64,000 bases of DNA from Bradyrhizobium australiense. GTDB taxonomy: Bacteria; Pseudomonadota; Alphaproteobacteria; Rhizobiales; Xanthobacteraceae. Positions 44,835 to 53,031 of this stretch are shown piece by piece. The DNA lies in assembly GCF_013114825.1 (NCBI RefSeq), contig NZ_JAAVLX010000003.1:744001-808000 (forward strand). The letters are read 5' to 3'. Below the pieces are notes generated by a model. The model searched no databases. It saw nothing but the letters and a program-made list of their open reading frames with translations, and was not told the DNA's origin. Made by a program: the position numbers and the translations under genes. The stretch's first letter is position 1, and every line of letters starts with the position of its first letter.

Positions 44835-47048
44835 ATGGCATTCAAGAATTTCAAGCTAGAGACCGACGCCGACGGCATCGCGCTCGTCACCTGGGACATC
44901 CCCGGACGTTCGATGAACGTGCTGGATGAGACCTCGACCACCGAGCTCGAGGAGATCCTGAAGCAGACCACGGCCGACGCCGCTGTGAAGGGCGTCGTCA
45001 TCACCTCAAGCAAGGAAGCGTTCTGCGCCGGTGCCGATCTTTCCATGCTCGAGGGCATGAACAACGAATACGCCAAAGTCTTCAAGGAAAAGGGTGAGGT
45101 CGCCGCCAACCAGATGCTGTTCGACCAGAGCCGGCGCTTTTCGCTGGTGCTGCGCGGTATCGAAACCTGCGGCAAACCATGGGCGGCCGCGATCAACGGG
45201 CTGGCGCTCGGGGGCGGTTTTGAGGTGACGCTGTCCTGCCACTACCGTGTCGCGGCCGAGAACCCCAAGATCCGGCTTGGCCTGCCTGAAGTGAAGGTCG
45301 GCCTGTTCCCCGGCGCGGGCGGCACCCAGCGCGTGCCGCGTTTGGTGCCGCCGCAGGACGCCATGACGATCCTGCTCAAGGGCGATCCGGTCACGGCCGA
45401 GAAGGCCAAGTCGCTCAATCTGATCCACGCCATCGTGCCGGCCGCCGATCTGATCAAGGCGGCCAAGGACTGGATCAAGGGCGGCGGCAAGGCCGTCGCG
45501 CCCTGGGACGAAAAGGGTTTCAAGTTGCCGGGCGGTCCGGTGTTCTCCAAGGCCGGCATGATGATGTTCCCGGCCGGTAACGCCATCTATCGCCGCGAGA
45601 CCTACGATAATTATCCGGCGGCGCGCGCCATCATGAGCTGCGTCTATGAGGGCCTGCAATTGCCGATCGACGCGGCGCTTCGGGTCGAGTCGCGCTACTT
45701 CACGCAAGTGCTGCGCTCCAAGGAAGCCGCGGCCATGATCCGCAGCCTGTTCCTCTCGATGCAGGAACTGAATAAGGGCGCCCGGCGTCCGCAAAACGTT
45801 CCGCCGACCAAGGTGAAAAAGATCGCGGTGATCGGCGCCGGCTTCATGGGCGCGAGCGTCGGTTACGTCTCGGCCCGCGCCGGTCTCGACGTCGTGCTGA
45901 TCGACCGGGACCAGGAAAGCGCCGACAAGGGCAAGGCGCACGCGCAGAAGGTGATCGACGAGCAGATCGCCAAGGGCCGCGCCAAGGCAGGCGACCGCGA
46001 CGCGTTGCTGGTGCGCATCACCCCGACTGCGGACTACGCCGCGCTCAGGGATTGTGACCTTGTCATCGAGGCCGTGTTCGAGGACCGCAAGGTCAAGGCC
46101 GAGACTTTCGCCAAGGCGCAGCAGTACCTCAAGGCGGACGCGATCTTCGCTTCCAACACCTCGACGTTGCCGATCACTTCGCTTGCCGAATCCTTCAAGG
46201 AGCAGGGCAAGTTCATCGGCATCCATTTCTTCTCGCCGGTCGAGAAGATGATGCTGGTCGAGATCATCCTCGGCAAGAACACTGGCGACGTGGCGCTCGC
46301 CGCCGCACTCGATTATGTGCGCATCATCGGCAAGACCCCCATCGTCGTGAATGATTCCCGCGGCTTCTACGCCAACCGTTGCGTCGGCCGTTACATCGCC
46401 GAAGGCAACGAGATGTTCCTCGAAGGCGTGCCGCCGGCGATGATCGAGAATTGCGCCAAGATGGCCGGCATGCCGGTCGGTCCTCTGTCGCTGTCGGATG
46501 AGGTCGCGCTCGATCTCGGCCTGAAAGTCATCAAGGCAACTGAGGCCGATCTCGGTCCCAACGCCATCAACCCGGATCAGAAAAAGCTGATGGTGGAACT
46601 GGTCGAGAAGCAGGGCCGTCTGGGGCGCAAGAACAGCAAGGGCTTTTACGATTACCCCGAGAAGGGCAAGGGCCAGAAGAGCCTGTGGCCGGGCCTCTCG
46701 GCGCTGCAGCCCAAGCAGCTCGATCCTGACACAATCGACATCGAGGAATTGAAGCAGCGCTTTTTAGTGGTGCAGGCGGTGGAAGCCGCGCGCACGGTGG
46801 AGGATCACGTCATCACCGACCCGCGCGAGGCCGATGTCGGCTCAATCCTGGGCTTTGGCTTCGCGCCATTCACCGGCGGCACGCTGTCCTATATCGACTT
46901 CATGGGCACGCGGAAGTTCGTCGAGCTCTGCCACAAGCTGGAGGCCAAATATGGCTCCCGCTTCACCCCGCCGAAACTGCTGGAAGACATGGCCGCCAGC
47001 GGCGAGACCTTCTACGGCCGCTTCCCGCCGAAGAAGCAGGCGGCGTAA
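44835..47048 (+). CDS. fadB: Fused 3-hydroxyacyl-CoA dehydrogenase / enoyl-CoA hydratase
   Basis: A 737-residue multifunctional beta-oxidation protein. The N-terminal crotonase half (about 1-270) has AAINGLALGGGFEVTLSCHYRVA and LPEVKVGLFPGAGGTQRVPRL; the NAD-binding half starts with IAVIGAGFMGASVGYVSARAG near residue 332, and the catalytic His is H464 in GIHFFSPVEKMMLVEII, followed by the C-terminal domain to the end. GAGGGAGC before the ATG decides the start. The gap to fadA is taken up by a repeat. Confidence 0.93.
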   Translation: MAFKNFKLETDADGIALVTWDIPGRSMNVLDETSTTELEEILKQTTADAAVKGVVITSSKEAFCAGADLSMLEGMNNEYAKVFKEKGEVAANQMLFDQSRRFSLVLRGIETCGKPWAAAINGLALGGGFEVTLSCHYRVAAENPKIRLGLPEVKVGLFPGAGGTQRVPRLVPPQDAMTILLKGDPVTAEKAKSLNLIHAIVPAADLIKAAKDWIKGGGKAVAPWDEKGFKLPGGPVFSKAGMMMFPAGNAIYRRETYDNYPAARAIMSCVYEGLQLPIDAALRVESRYFTQVLRSKEAAAMIRSLFLSMQELNKGARRPQNVPPTKVKKIAVIGAGFMGASVGYVSARAGLDVVLIDRDQESADKGKAHAQKVIDEQIAKGRAKAGDRDALLVRITPTADYAALRDCDLVIEAVFEDRKVKAETFAKAQQYLKADAIFASNTSTLPITSLAESFKEQGKFIGIHFFSPVEKMMLVEIILGKNTGDVALAAALDYVRIIGKTPIVVNDSRGFYANRCVGRYIAEGNEMFLEGVPPAMIENCAKMAGMPVGPLSLSDEVALDLGLKVIKATEADLGPNAINPDQKKLMVELVEKQGRLGRKNSKGFYDYPEKGKGQKSLWPGLSALQPKQLDPDTIDIEELKQRFLVVQAVEAARTVEDHVITDPREADVGSILGFGFAPFTGGTLSYIDFMGTRKFVELCHKLEAKYGSRFTPPKLLEDMAASGETFYGRFPPKKQAA

Positions 47049-47070
47049 GCTGCCGCTCGCGCAAATCTAT

Positions 47071-47190
47071 CGTGGTCCCTGCGAACGCAGGGATCCATAC
47101 CGCGTGATCTATCGATAGGGCAGCTTGGCCGACACCTTCTGCAGCAACAGCTCCCTGTGGCTATGGGTCCCTGCGTTCGCAGGGACGACG
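47071..47190. repeat. GAACGCAGG...CCTGCGTTC repeat, copy 2
   Basis: Ends CGTGGTCCCTGCGAACGCAG and GTCCCTGCGTTCGCAGGGAC then GACG are inverted copies; the middle is unrelated in sequence to that of copies at 14991 and 50992. The element follows fadB and precedes the terminator. Confidence 0.85.
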
Positions 47191-47213
47191 ATGTGAGATG
47201 TTCCGCAAACAAT

Positions 47214-47242
47214 AAGGGCCGGATCATCTCCGGCCCTTTTTT
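47214..47242 (+). terminator. Rho-independent terminator after fadEAB
   Basis: AAGGGCCGGA (47214-47223), loop TCATC, TCCGGCCCTT (47229-47238), then a T-run to 47242. A textbook intrinsic terminator for the plus strand, about 165 bases downstream of fadB. Confidence 0.85.
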
Positions 47243-47247
47243 ATGTT

Positions 47248-47349
47248 CGTCATTCCAGGGCGATGCGAAGCATCGAACCATGGTGCGCTATTGCGCACCT
47301 GAGAATCTCGAGATTCCGGGTCTGGTCCTTCGGACATCCCGGAATGACG
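47248..47349. repeat. CGTCATTCC...GGAATGACG intergenic repeat
   Basis: Ends CGTCATTCC and GGAATGACG are inverted, and GCATCGAACCATGGTGCGCT and GCGCACCTGAGAATC are the internal phrases I recall from other Bradyrhizobium repeats. It lies between the terminator and the GST gene end. Confidence 0.7.
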
Positions 47350-47362
47350 AAGGAGTACTCAC

Positions 47363-47980
47363 TCACGCCGCCTTCAGCAGGCCTTCCTTGGTCATTGCCT
47401 CCTGCACCTTCGGGCGCGCGGCGATACGGGCTTTGTAGGCAAGGAGGGTCGGCAGGGCCGAAAGGTCGAACTTCAATCGATCGGTCGCCCACATTAGCAT
47501 GGTGAACAGATAGCCGTCGGCCACGGTGAACTGCTTGCCCATCAGGTAGTCGCGGCCGGCAAGCGCCGTTTCCAGGTACTTGAACTTGCCCATGGCGCGG
47601 TCCTTGAAGAAGGTCTTGGCGTCGTCAGCCAGCAGCGGCGAGAACATCGGCCCGAGATTCTTGTGCAACTCGGTCGTGATGAAGTTCAGCCACTCCAGCA
47701 GCTTGTAGCGGTCGGTGCTGTCGCGGGCCGGCGCGAGGTTCTTGTCCGCCGCCTTGTCGGCGATCATCTGGACGATGACCGGCCCCTCGGTCACCAGTTC
47801 GCCGCTATCGAGCGCCAGCACCGGCACCTGGCCCTTCGGGTTGACCTTCAAGAAGTCGTCACCATTCTCCAGCTTCTTGGCGCGCAGGTCGACCTTGACC
47901 AGGTCATAGGCCAGACCGGCCTCGAGAAGCGCGATATGGGGGGATAGCGAGCAGGCCCCTGGGGAATAATACAATTTCAT
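47363..47980 (-). CDS. gstA: Glutathione S-transferase (beta-class type)
   Basis: A 205-residue glutathione transferase. The N-terminal thioredoxin-type domain begins MKLYYSPGACSLSPHIALLEAG with Cys10, the active residue typical of bacterial beta-class GSTs, followed by NPKGQVPVLALDSGELVTEGPVI and the helical C-terminal domain. AAGGAAAA before the ATG at 47980 fixes the start; more open frame upstream is not supported. It is divergent from the MarR gene and probably regulated by it. Confidence 0.9.
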   Translation of the reverse strand: MKLYYSPGACSLSPHIALLEAGLAYDLVKVDLRAKKLENGDDFLKVNPKGQVPVLALDSGELVTEGPVIVQMIADKAADKNLAPARDSTDRYKLLEWLNFITTELHKNLGPMFSPLLADDAKTFFKDRAMGKFKYLETALAGRDYLMGKQFTVADGYLFTMLMWATDRLKFDLSALPTLLAYKARIAARPKVQEAMTKEGLLKAA

Positions 47981-48014
47981 CGGGTTTTCCTTCCTCGACA
48001 TTATTGGCGGGATG

Positions 48015-48064
48015 ACTAAATGCATCTGCATGGAATAGTCAAGATTGATGCAGCTGCATTTAGT
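48015..48064. promoter_or_regulatory. Candidate MarR operator: 17-bp inverted repeat
   Basis: ACTAAATGCATCTGCAT (48015-48031) and ATGCAGCTGCATTTAGT (48048-48064) are inverted copies with one mismatch and a 16-base spacer. Each arm holds an ATGCA(T/G)CTGCAT near-palindrome of the kind MarR proteins bind. It lies between the divergent GST and MarR genes; centre-to-centre 33 bases, about three helix turns. Confidence 0.72.
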
Positions 48065-48160
48065 GCGGTACACTGGTCCCCGTTTCTGAGGTTCGCGAGC
48101 TTTCGCGGAGCCACCGGCGCGAACTTCGGAAGCAAGAGGGGCACCAGCAAAAAGGTGATT

Positions 48161-48238
48161 CTAGTGCCGCTTATAGATTTGAAGTTCCTGCACGATCTCG
48201 CGGCAGGCAGTATAGGAACTTCAAATCGGCGGCACTAG
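48161..48238. repeat. 78-bp near-perfect palindromic element between the MarR operator and marR
   Basis: Left CTAGTGCCGC then a TTATA insert then GATTTGAAGTTCCT (to 48189) matches the right AGGAACTTCAAATC then GGCGGCACTAG (48214-48238), apart from the insert. The loop is 24 bases. The ends are CTAG, as in a small mobile or MITE-like element. It begins 97 bases after the operator and ends 25 bases before the marR ATG. Confidence 0.75.
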
Positions 48239-48262
48239 CCTGTGACAGATACGGACCGGACC

Positions 48263-48751
48263 ATGAAACGCAAACCATCGACCGAGGCGACCGCCGCCTG
48301 GATCCGCCTGATGCGGGTGCAGAGCCGGGTGCTCGATGCCGTCGAGCAGGATTTGAAGAAAGCGGGCTTTCCGCCGCTGGCCTGGTATGACGCGCTATTG
48401 GAGCTGTCGCGGGCCCCGTCCGGCGAGATGCGCCCTGTGGAGCTGGAAAAGCAGATGCTGATCCCGCAATATTCCACCTCGCGGTTGATCGATCGCCTGG
48501 TCGACGAGGGCCTGGCGGCGCGGCGCGAATGCAAGATCGACAAGCGCGGCCAGTTCGTGGAGATCACCGAGGCCGGGCGCGAGTTGCAGAAGAAAATGTG
48601 GGGCGCCTATTCGGCGGCGATCGAAAAGCACGTCGGCTCCAAATTGTCCGATGCCGACGCCATGAAGCTTTGCGGTCTGCTCGACCGGCTGGGCTGCTCC
48701 TGCTCCGACGTCAAGGCGGCCGCTGCCCGCGACGGCGTGCCGGCGCGATGA
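48263..48751 (+). CDS. MarR family transcriptional regulator
   Basis: A 162-residue MarR regulator: winged helix core ALLELSRAPSGEMRPVELEKQMLIPQYSTSRLIDRLVDEGLAARRECKIDKRGQFVEITEAGREL. Starts considered are the ATG at 48263 and a GTG at 48242, neither with a clear ribosome site. It is divergent from GST with the operator in between and a palindromic element next to its start. Two closely spaced Cys (LGCSCSDVK) near the C-terminus could give redox sensing, by inference only. Confidence 0.88.
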   Translation: MKRKPSTEATAAWIRLMRVQSRVLDAVEQDLKKAGFPPLAWYDALLELSRAPSGEMRPVELEKQMLIPQYSTSRLIDRLVDEGLAARRECKIDKRGQFVEITEAGRELQKKMWGAYSAAIEKHVGSKLSDADAMKLCGLLDRLGCSCSDVKAAAARDGVPAR

Positions 48752-48847
48752 CGTCTCTGATACGTTTCGTTGGTGCGGGCGACACCGTCCGCACCCCTTC
48801 AGCCACACGGCGCGTTCGGTCGAATCGCCAGATATCCGGATTTCTTC

Positions 48848-50218
48848 ATGGCGCGTGACCAGATCGATATGACGCCGCTGCAATCGCGTGACGAACTCGT
48901 CGCGTGGTTTGAGGCCGGCATCAAGCAGCCGTCCGAGTTTCGCATCGGCACCGAGCACGAGAAAACCCCGTTCACGCTGGAGGGCCGCCAGCCCGTGCCG
49001 TACGAGGGGGCGCGCGGCATCGGCGCGCTGCTCGAAGGCATGCAGCTTTTGCTCGGCTGGGAGCCGATCATGGAGAACGGCAACATCATCGGCCTCTATG
49101 ACGTCACCGGGGGCGGCGCGATATCGCTGGAGCCGGGCGGGCAGTTCGAATTGTCGGGCGCCCCGGTCGAGACGGTGCACCAGACCCAGTCGGAGCTGAT
49201 GGCGCATCTGGCGCAGGTTCGCGAGATCGCGACGCCCTTGGGAATCGGCTTTCTCGGGCTCGGCATGACACCCTCCTGGGCGCGTTCGCAGATCCCGGTG
49301 ATGCCCAAGGGTCGCTACCAGATCATGACCAACTACATGCCGAAGGTCGGCCAATACGGCATCGACATGATGTACCGGACCTGCACCGTGCAGACCAATC
49401 TCGACTTCTCCTCCGAAGCCGACATGGTCAAGAAGCTGCGGGTGTCGCTGGCGCTGCAGCCAGTGGCGACCGCTTTGTTTGCTAATTCGCCGTTTACCGA
49501 AGGTAAGCCCAACGGCTTCCTGTCGTTCCGCTCCGAGATCTGGCGCGACACCGACAATGCACGCTCCGGCATGTTGCCATGGGTGTTCGAGGACGGCATG
49601 GGATTCGAGCGCTGGGTCGATTACGCGCTCGACGTTCCCATGTACTTCGTCAAGCGCGGTGACACCTATATCGACGTCGCCGGCTCCTCGTTCCGCGCCT
49701 TCTTCGAGGGCCGCAACAATTCGCTTCCCGGCGAACGTCCGACCTTGTCCGACTGGGCCAACCATCTGTCGACGATTTTCCCGGAAGTCCGCCTCAAGCG
49801 CTATCTGGAAATGCGCGGCGCCGACGGCGTGCCGTGGGGCCGGCTGCCGGCGCTGCCGGCATTCTGGGTCGGCCTGCTGTACGACAATATTAGTCTCGAT
49901 GCGGCCTGGGATCTGGTCAGCCACTGGACCGCGCAGGAGCGTCAGGCGTTGCGCGACGACGTGCCGCGCTTCGGCTTCAAGGCCAGGATCAAGGACCGCT
50001 ATCTGTTCGAGATCGCGAAGGAATGCCTGAAGCTGTCGCATGCCGGCTTGCGGCGGCGCAACCGCGTCGACCATTCCGGCCGCGACGAGAGCCGCCACCT
50101 CGAACCGCTGGAGCGCATCCTCGAAGCGGGCCGCACGCCGGCGGAAGAGATGCTGGATAAGTTCAACGGGGCCTGGGGCGGTTCCGTGGAGCCGGTCTAC
50201 CAGGAATACGCGTTCTGA
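48848..50218 (+). CDS. gshA: Glutamate-cysteine ligase, plant/proteobacterial type
   Basis: A 456-residue enzyme for the first step of glutathione synthesis, joining glutamate and cysteine with ATP. It is of the class found in alphaproteobacteria and plants: EFRIGTEHEKTPF near the start, LYDVTGGGAISLEPGGQFELSG for ATP/Mg binding, and the C-terminal RNRVDHSGRDESRHLEPLE. The start is the ATG at 48848; the frame runs open upstream without support. It follows the MarR gene by 96 bases and may share its transcript, consistent with a glutathione theme with GST. Confidence 0.92.
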   Translation: MARDQIDMTPLQSRDELVAWFEAGIKQPSEFRIGTEHEKTPFTLEGRQPVPYEGARGIGALLEGMQLLLGWEPIMENGNIIGLYDVTGGGAISLEPGGQFELSGAPVETVHQTQSELMAHLAQVREIATPLGIGFLGLGMTPSWARSQIPVMPKGRYQIMTNYMPKVGQYGIDMMYRTCTVQTNLDFSSEADMVKKLRVSLALQPVATALFANSPFTEGKPNGFLSFRSEIWRDTDNARSGMLPWVFEDGMGFERWVDYALDVPMYFVKRGDTYIDVAGSSFRAFFEGRNNSLPGERPTLSDWANHLSTIFPEVRLKRYLEMRGADGVPWGRLPALPAFWVGLLYDNISLDAAWDLVSHWTAQERQALRDDVPRFGFKARIKDRYLFEIAKECLKLSHAGLRRRNRVDHSGRDESRHLEPLERILEAGRTPAEEMLDKFNGAWGGSVEPVYQEYAF

Positions 50219-50418
50219 TTAAGCGGGTTGCCTGGCCTTCGGGCCGTTCATCCGCTGTACAGGTTGATGGCGCTCAAATGACGGTTCGATGCAGCATGAT
50301 CCGAACGACCGGCTGCCAGTCATTCGAAAAATCGTGCTAAATCAAAGGGCTGGGGGCGGGACGACTTTTCGACGAAAGTCATCCCTTGCTGGCAACGCGT
50401 ACTCGAAAGCAACCGCAG

Positions 50419-50976
50419 ATGAGGACTGGTCGCCTGCTCAGGGCGTGTGTGGTGACGCTCGCCTTTTTGGCGGCGGCCGTATGCGCATGCCCGGCGCTGG
50501 CGCAGGCCAATTTCGATCGTCCCGGCGGCGATTATCTCAGCGTGCCCGTGATCTCGGGCGATCCGGCGGAATGCGCGCTTGTCTGCGAGCGCGACCGGCG
50601 CTGCCGCGCCTGGAGCTTCAACTATCCGACCGGCCTGACCAGCCGCGCGGTTTGCTGGCTCAAGAGCAACGTGCCGCCGCGGGTGCAGGGCGAGTGCTGC
50701 GTCTCCGGCGTGCGCGGCGCCGGCGTGGTCGAACGGCGTAACGAGGCCATCGAGACCTCGATCGACCGATTTGGCGGCGACTACAAGAGCTTCGACCTCA
50801 AGAGCGACGATGGCGGCGACGACGCCTGCAAGGCCGCGTGCGCCGCCGACAACAAATGCCGCGCCTGGACCTATGCGCGGCCAGGCTATGCCGGCAAGGA
50901 GGCGCACTGCTTCCTGAAGAAGGACATTAAGCCGCCGCGCCGCAAGGCGGGGTTTACCTCGGGGGTGGTGAGGTAG
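50419..50976 (+). CDS. Secreted PAN/Apple-domain protein
   Basis: A 185-residue exported protein. Signal peptide about 1-30 (ACVVTLAFLAAAVCACPALA, cut before QANFD). Two Cys-rich PAN-type modules follow: one with FDRPGGDYLSVPV, CALVCERDRRCRAWSFNYP and VCWLKSNVPP, the second with IDRFGGDYKSF, ACKAACAADNKCRAWTYARPGY and HCFLKKDIKPP. Such domains bind proteins or sugars. The ATG at 50419 is the start; a TTG at 50386 is not preferred. A single-gene unit; it precedes a repeat. Confidence 0.85.
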   Translation: MRTGRLLRACVVTLAFLAAAVCACPALAQANFDRPGGDYLSVPVISGDPAECALVCERDRRCRAWSFNYPTGLTSRAVCWLKSNVPPRVQGECCVSGVRGAGVVERRNEAIETSIDRFGGDYKSFDLKSDDGGDDACKAACAADNKCRAWTYARPGYAGKEAHCFLKKDIKPPRRKAGFTSGVVR

Positions 50977-50991
50977 CGCCGCATCCACCGC

Positions 50992-51110
50992 CGTCGTCCC
51001 CGCGCATGGGGACCGATAACCACGAATGCTTGTTGTGTGCTGGTTTGTGGCCTTAGGTTTCGTAAGCACAAAGATCAGTGGTTATGGGTCCCTCGTGCGC
51101 AGGGACGATG
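50992..51110. repeat. GAACGCAGG-type repeat, copy 3
   Basis: Left CGTCGTCCCCGCGCATGGGG, right ATGGGTCCCTCGTGCGCAGG then GACGATG; the ends match copies at 14991 and 47071 while the middle differs. Lies between the PAN-domain gene and the nucleotidyltransferase stop. Confidence 0.75.
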
Positions 51111-51114
51111 ATTG

Positions 51115-51687
51115 TTACGGTGCATTCGCCGGCAGCACCGTGAGCTCCGGCCACAACGCCTTCCACCGCTTCGCCTTCGCTGCATAATTCGCCGCCGAAA
51201 AATTCGCACCCGGATTCGGACGCACGATCATCCCGGCGACATCGTCGTAGCCGTTCGGCGCATAGACCTCATAACCATCCCGCGTGCGCCGGATTCCAAT
51301 CTGCGTGTTCTTGGTGAGGAATCGGTCGATACCCTCCGCCGAGCATCGCAGCTCCGGGTAGGGCAGCCCGTGCTTCTCGGGGTACCAGAGATGAACGCGC
51401 GCCTGGTTGCGCGCCTCGACCGCGATGCCGCGTCTTGCAAATCGCTCCGCCAGGGTCCGAATGACAGCATCCTCGGCTTCCCACGACGTATCGGGATCGA
51501 AATAGAACACGTCGTAATCGTTGATGCCGTAATCGACCGTGCGCTTGGTCAGCACGTTCCACACCGTCTGTACCAGACAGCCGGAGACCAGCCATGCGTC
51601 GGGGAGCGCCAGCTCGAACAATTGCTCGGTGATGATTTCGTTGATGGGGTTGCGCAGAGCGGCGGTGATGAATTGGTCTCTGTCCAT
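51115..51687 (-). CDS. Nucleotidyltransferase family protein (DUF925 type)
   Basis: A 190-residue protein with the GINDYDVFYFD motif (about 55-65), the paired acidic residues of nucleotidyltransferases, and ALPDAWLVSGCLVQTVWN early, fitting the DUF925/COG3575 family. Substrate unknown. The ATG at 51687 is preferred over upstream frame in repeat DNA. It ends five bases from the repeat at 50992-51110. Confidence 0.82.
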   Translation of the reverse strand: MDRDQFITAALRNPINEIITEQLFELALPDAWLVSGCLVQTVWNVLTKRTVDYGINDYDVFYFDPDTSWEAEDAVIRTLAERFARRGIAVEARNQARVHLWYPEKHGLPYPELRCSAEGIDRFLTKNTQIGIRRTRDGYEVYAPNGYDDVAGMIVRPNPGANFSAANYAAKAKRWKALWPELTVLPANAP

Positions 51688-51700
51688 AGGGCACGCCGCC

Positions 51701-51790
51701 GTAGGCTGGGCAAAGCGAAGCGCGCCCACCATGTTCAAGTTGCGAGCTGGATGGTGGGCACGGCGCAAGCTCGCACCTTTGCCCGCCTAC
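51701..51790. repeat. GTAGGGTGGGCAAAGCGAAG hairpin repeat, copy 2
   Basis: Left GTAGGCTGGGCAAAGCGAAG with CGCGCCCACCAT; right GATGGTGGGCACGG with CACCTTTGCCCGCCTAC. Copy 1 is at 44687. It lies between the nucleotidyltransferase and YjbR genes and its right end abuts the YjbR stop. Confidence 0.8.
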
Positions 51791-51795
51791 AAATT

Positions 51796-52137
51796 CTACA
51801 AGTTAGCGTCGTACGCCTTCACCGCCTTCTTCGACGCCAGCATGCGCCAGTGCCGGCGCATCAGCGGCTCGACGGTGGCACGGCTGGCCTTCGAGAGGCG
51901 GATCAGCACGATTGGATAATCGCGGTAGTGATCGGTGAAGTAAAATGTCTTCGGCTGGCTTTCCACCAGCATCTCGCGCTCGTCCTGCGGCACGCTCGGC
52001 ATCACCAGGCTGTCGCCGTCTTCCTTCAGCCGCACGAGCATCTTCTTGCGCACCTTCAAGGCCGGCGTGCCGTAGGAAGTGCCGTCCTCGACCTCCGGCC
52101 AGGCCAGTGCGATTTTTCTGACGTCGTCGAAGGTCAT
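51796..52137 (-). CDS. MmcQ/YjbR family protein
   Basis: A 113-residue protein of the MmcQ/YjbR fold: MTFDDVRKIALAWPEVEDGTSYGTPALKVRKKMLVRLKEDGDSL and the closing RLSKASRATVEPLMRRHWRMLA. Often called DNA-binding, but this is not firmly shown. It sits among repeats; its ATG is at 52137 and the frame upstream is repeat DNA. Confidence 0.85.
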   Translation of the reverse strand: MTFDDVRKIALAWPEVEDGTSYGTPALKVRKKMLVRLKEDGDSLVMPSVPQDEREMLVESQPKTFYFTDHYRDYPIVLIRLSKASRATVEPLMRRHWRMLASKKAVKAYDANL

Positions 52138-52150
52138 GGCGGCGAAGAAT

Positions 52151-52239
52151 GTAGCCCGGATGCAGCGCAGCGAAATCCGGGGAAACTGCATCCGCCGGCG
52201 AGCATGTCCCGGATTGCGCTTCGCTCCATCCGGGCTACG
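52151..52239. repeat. TAGCCCGGATGGAGCGCAG hairpin repeat, copy 3
   Basis: Left arm GTAGCCCGGATGCAGCGCAG, right arm CTTCGCTCCATCCGGGCTAC. Copies 1 and 2 are at 13950 and 17928. It lies between yjbR and the lepB stop, in both cases on the same strand. Confidence 0.85.
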
Positions 52240-52242
52240 TCC

Positions 52243-53031
52243 TCAACGCACGGACGTAAAAAACCGCGCCAGCCGGAATCCGGACAGCCAGGTCCATACC
52301 GGCTGGCTGCGCATGCCCAAATCCCAGGAGCCGACCACGGCGTCGGCGCGGCCGATCAGATTGTCGATCGGCAATAGTCCCACGCCGCCATCGCGCACCA
52401 AGACGCGGCTGTCGGCCGAATTGTCCCTGTTGTCGCCGAGCACGAACAGCTTGCCCGGCGGCACTGTCACCTCGGGCGTGTTGTCGAGCCTTCCATTGTC
52501 GCGCATCTTGAAGATCGCGTGGCTGACGCCGTTCGGCAGCGTCTCGACGAAGCGGTAGGCCCGTTCGGTGTTGCCGCGATCGTCCTCGGCCTGGTCTACA
52601 CCGTCCGGCTTCAATGTCGCGGCATGGTCGTTGATGAAGAGCTGACCCTGCCGCAACTGAATGCGGTCGCCCGGCAATCCCACCACGCGCTTGACCCAGG
52701 CCTGCGAACGGTCACCCGGCCAACGGAACACGACGACGTCGCCGCGCTTGGGCGTTTCGCCGAAGAGACGGCCGGTTTCAGGCAGCGTGATCTGGATCGG
52801 CAGCGACGCCGCGCCGTAGCCGTAAGGATATTTCGAGGCGAGCAGCGCGTCGCCGATCAGAAGCGTCGGCTCCATCGAGCCTGACGGCACGTAGAACGGC
52901 TCGGCGATCGCGCCCTTGGCGATGAAGACGACAGCAACGATTGCCGCCAGTTGCACCGCCTGGGCGCGCCAGCTCGCTACCTTGCCGAGAGAGGTGTCCT
53001 TTTGATCACCCGCCAATTTCTCGTCGCTCAC
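52243..53031 (-). CDS. lepB: Signal peptidase I
   Basis: A 262-residue membrane signal peptidase that cuts Sec-exported proteins. The N-terminal helix is AVQLAAIVAVVFIAKGAIAE; the catalytic Ser is S52 in YVPSGSMEPTL and the Lys is K114 in AWVKRVVGLPGD; the C-terminal GDNRDNSADSR completes box E. The start is GTG at 53031, one base into the tldD stop, so the two are translationally coupled. No acpS or rnc gene lies next to it, unlike the usual alphaproteobacterial lepB operon, so this is probably a second lepB. Confidence 0.92.
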   Translation of the reverse strand: MSDEKLAGDQKDTSLGKVASWRAQAVQLAAIVAVVFIAKGAIAEPFYVPSGSMEPTLLIGDALLASKYPYGYGAASLPIQITLPETGRLFGETPKRGDVVVFRWPGDRSQAWVKRVVGLPGDRIQLRQGQLFINDHAATLKPDGVDQAEDDRGNTERAYRFVETLPNGVSHAIFKMRDNGRLDNTPEVTVPPGKLFVLGDNRDNSADSRVLVRDGGVGLLPIDNLIGRADAVVGSWDLGMRSQPVWTWLSGFRLARFFTSVR

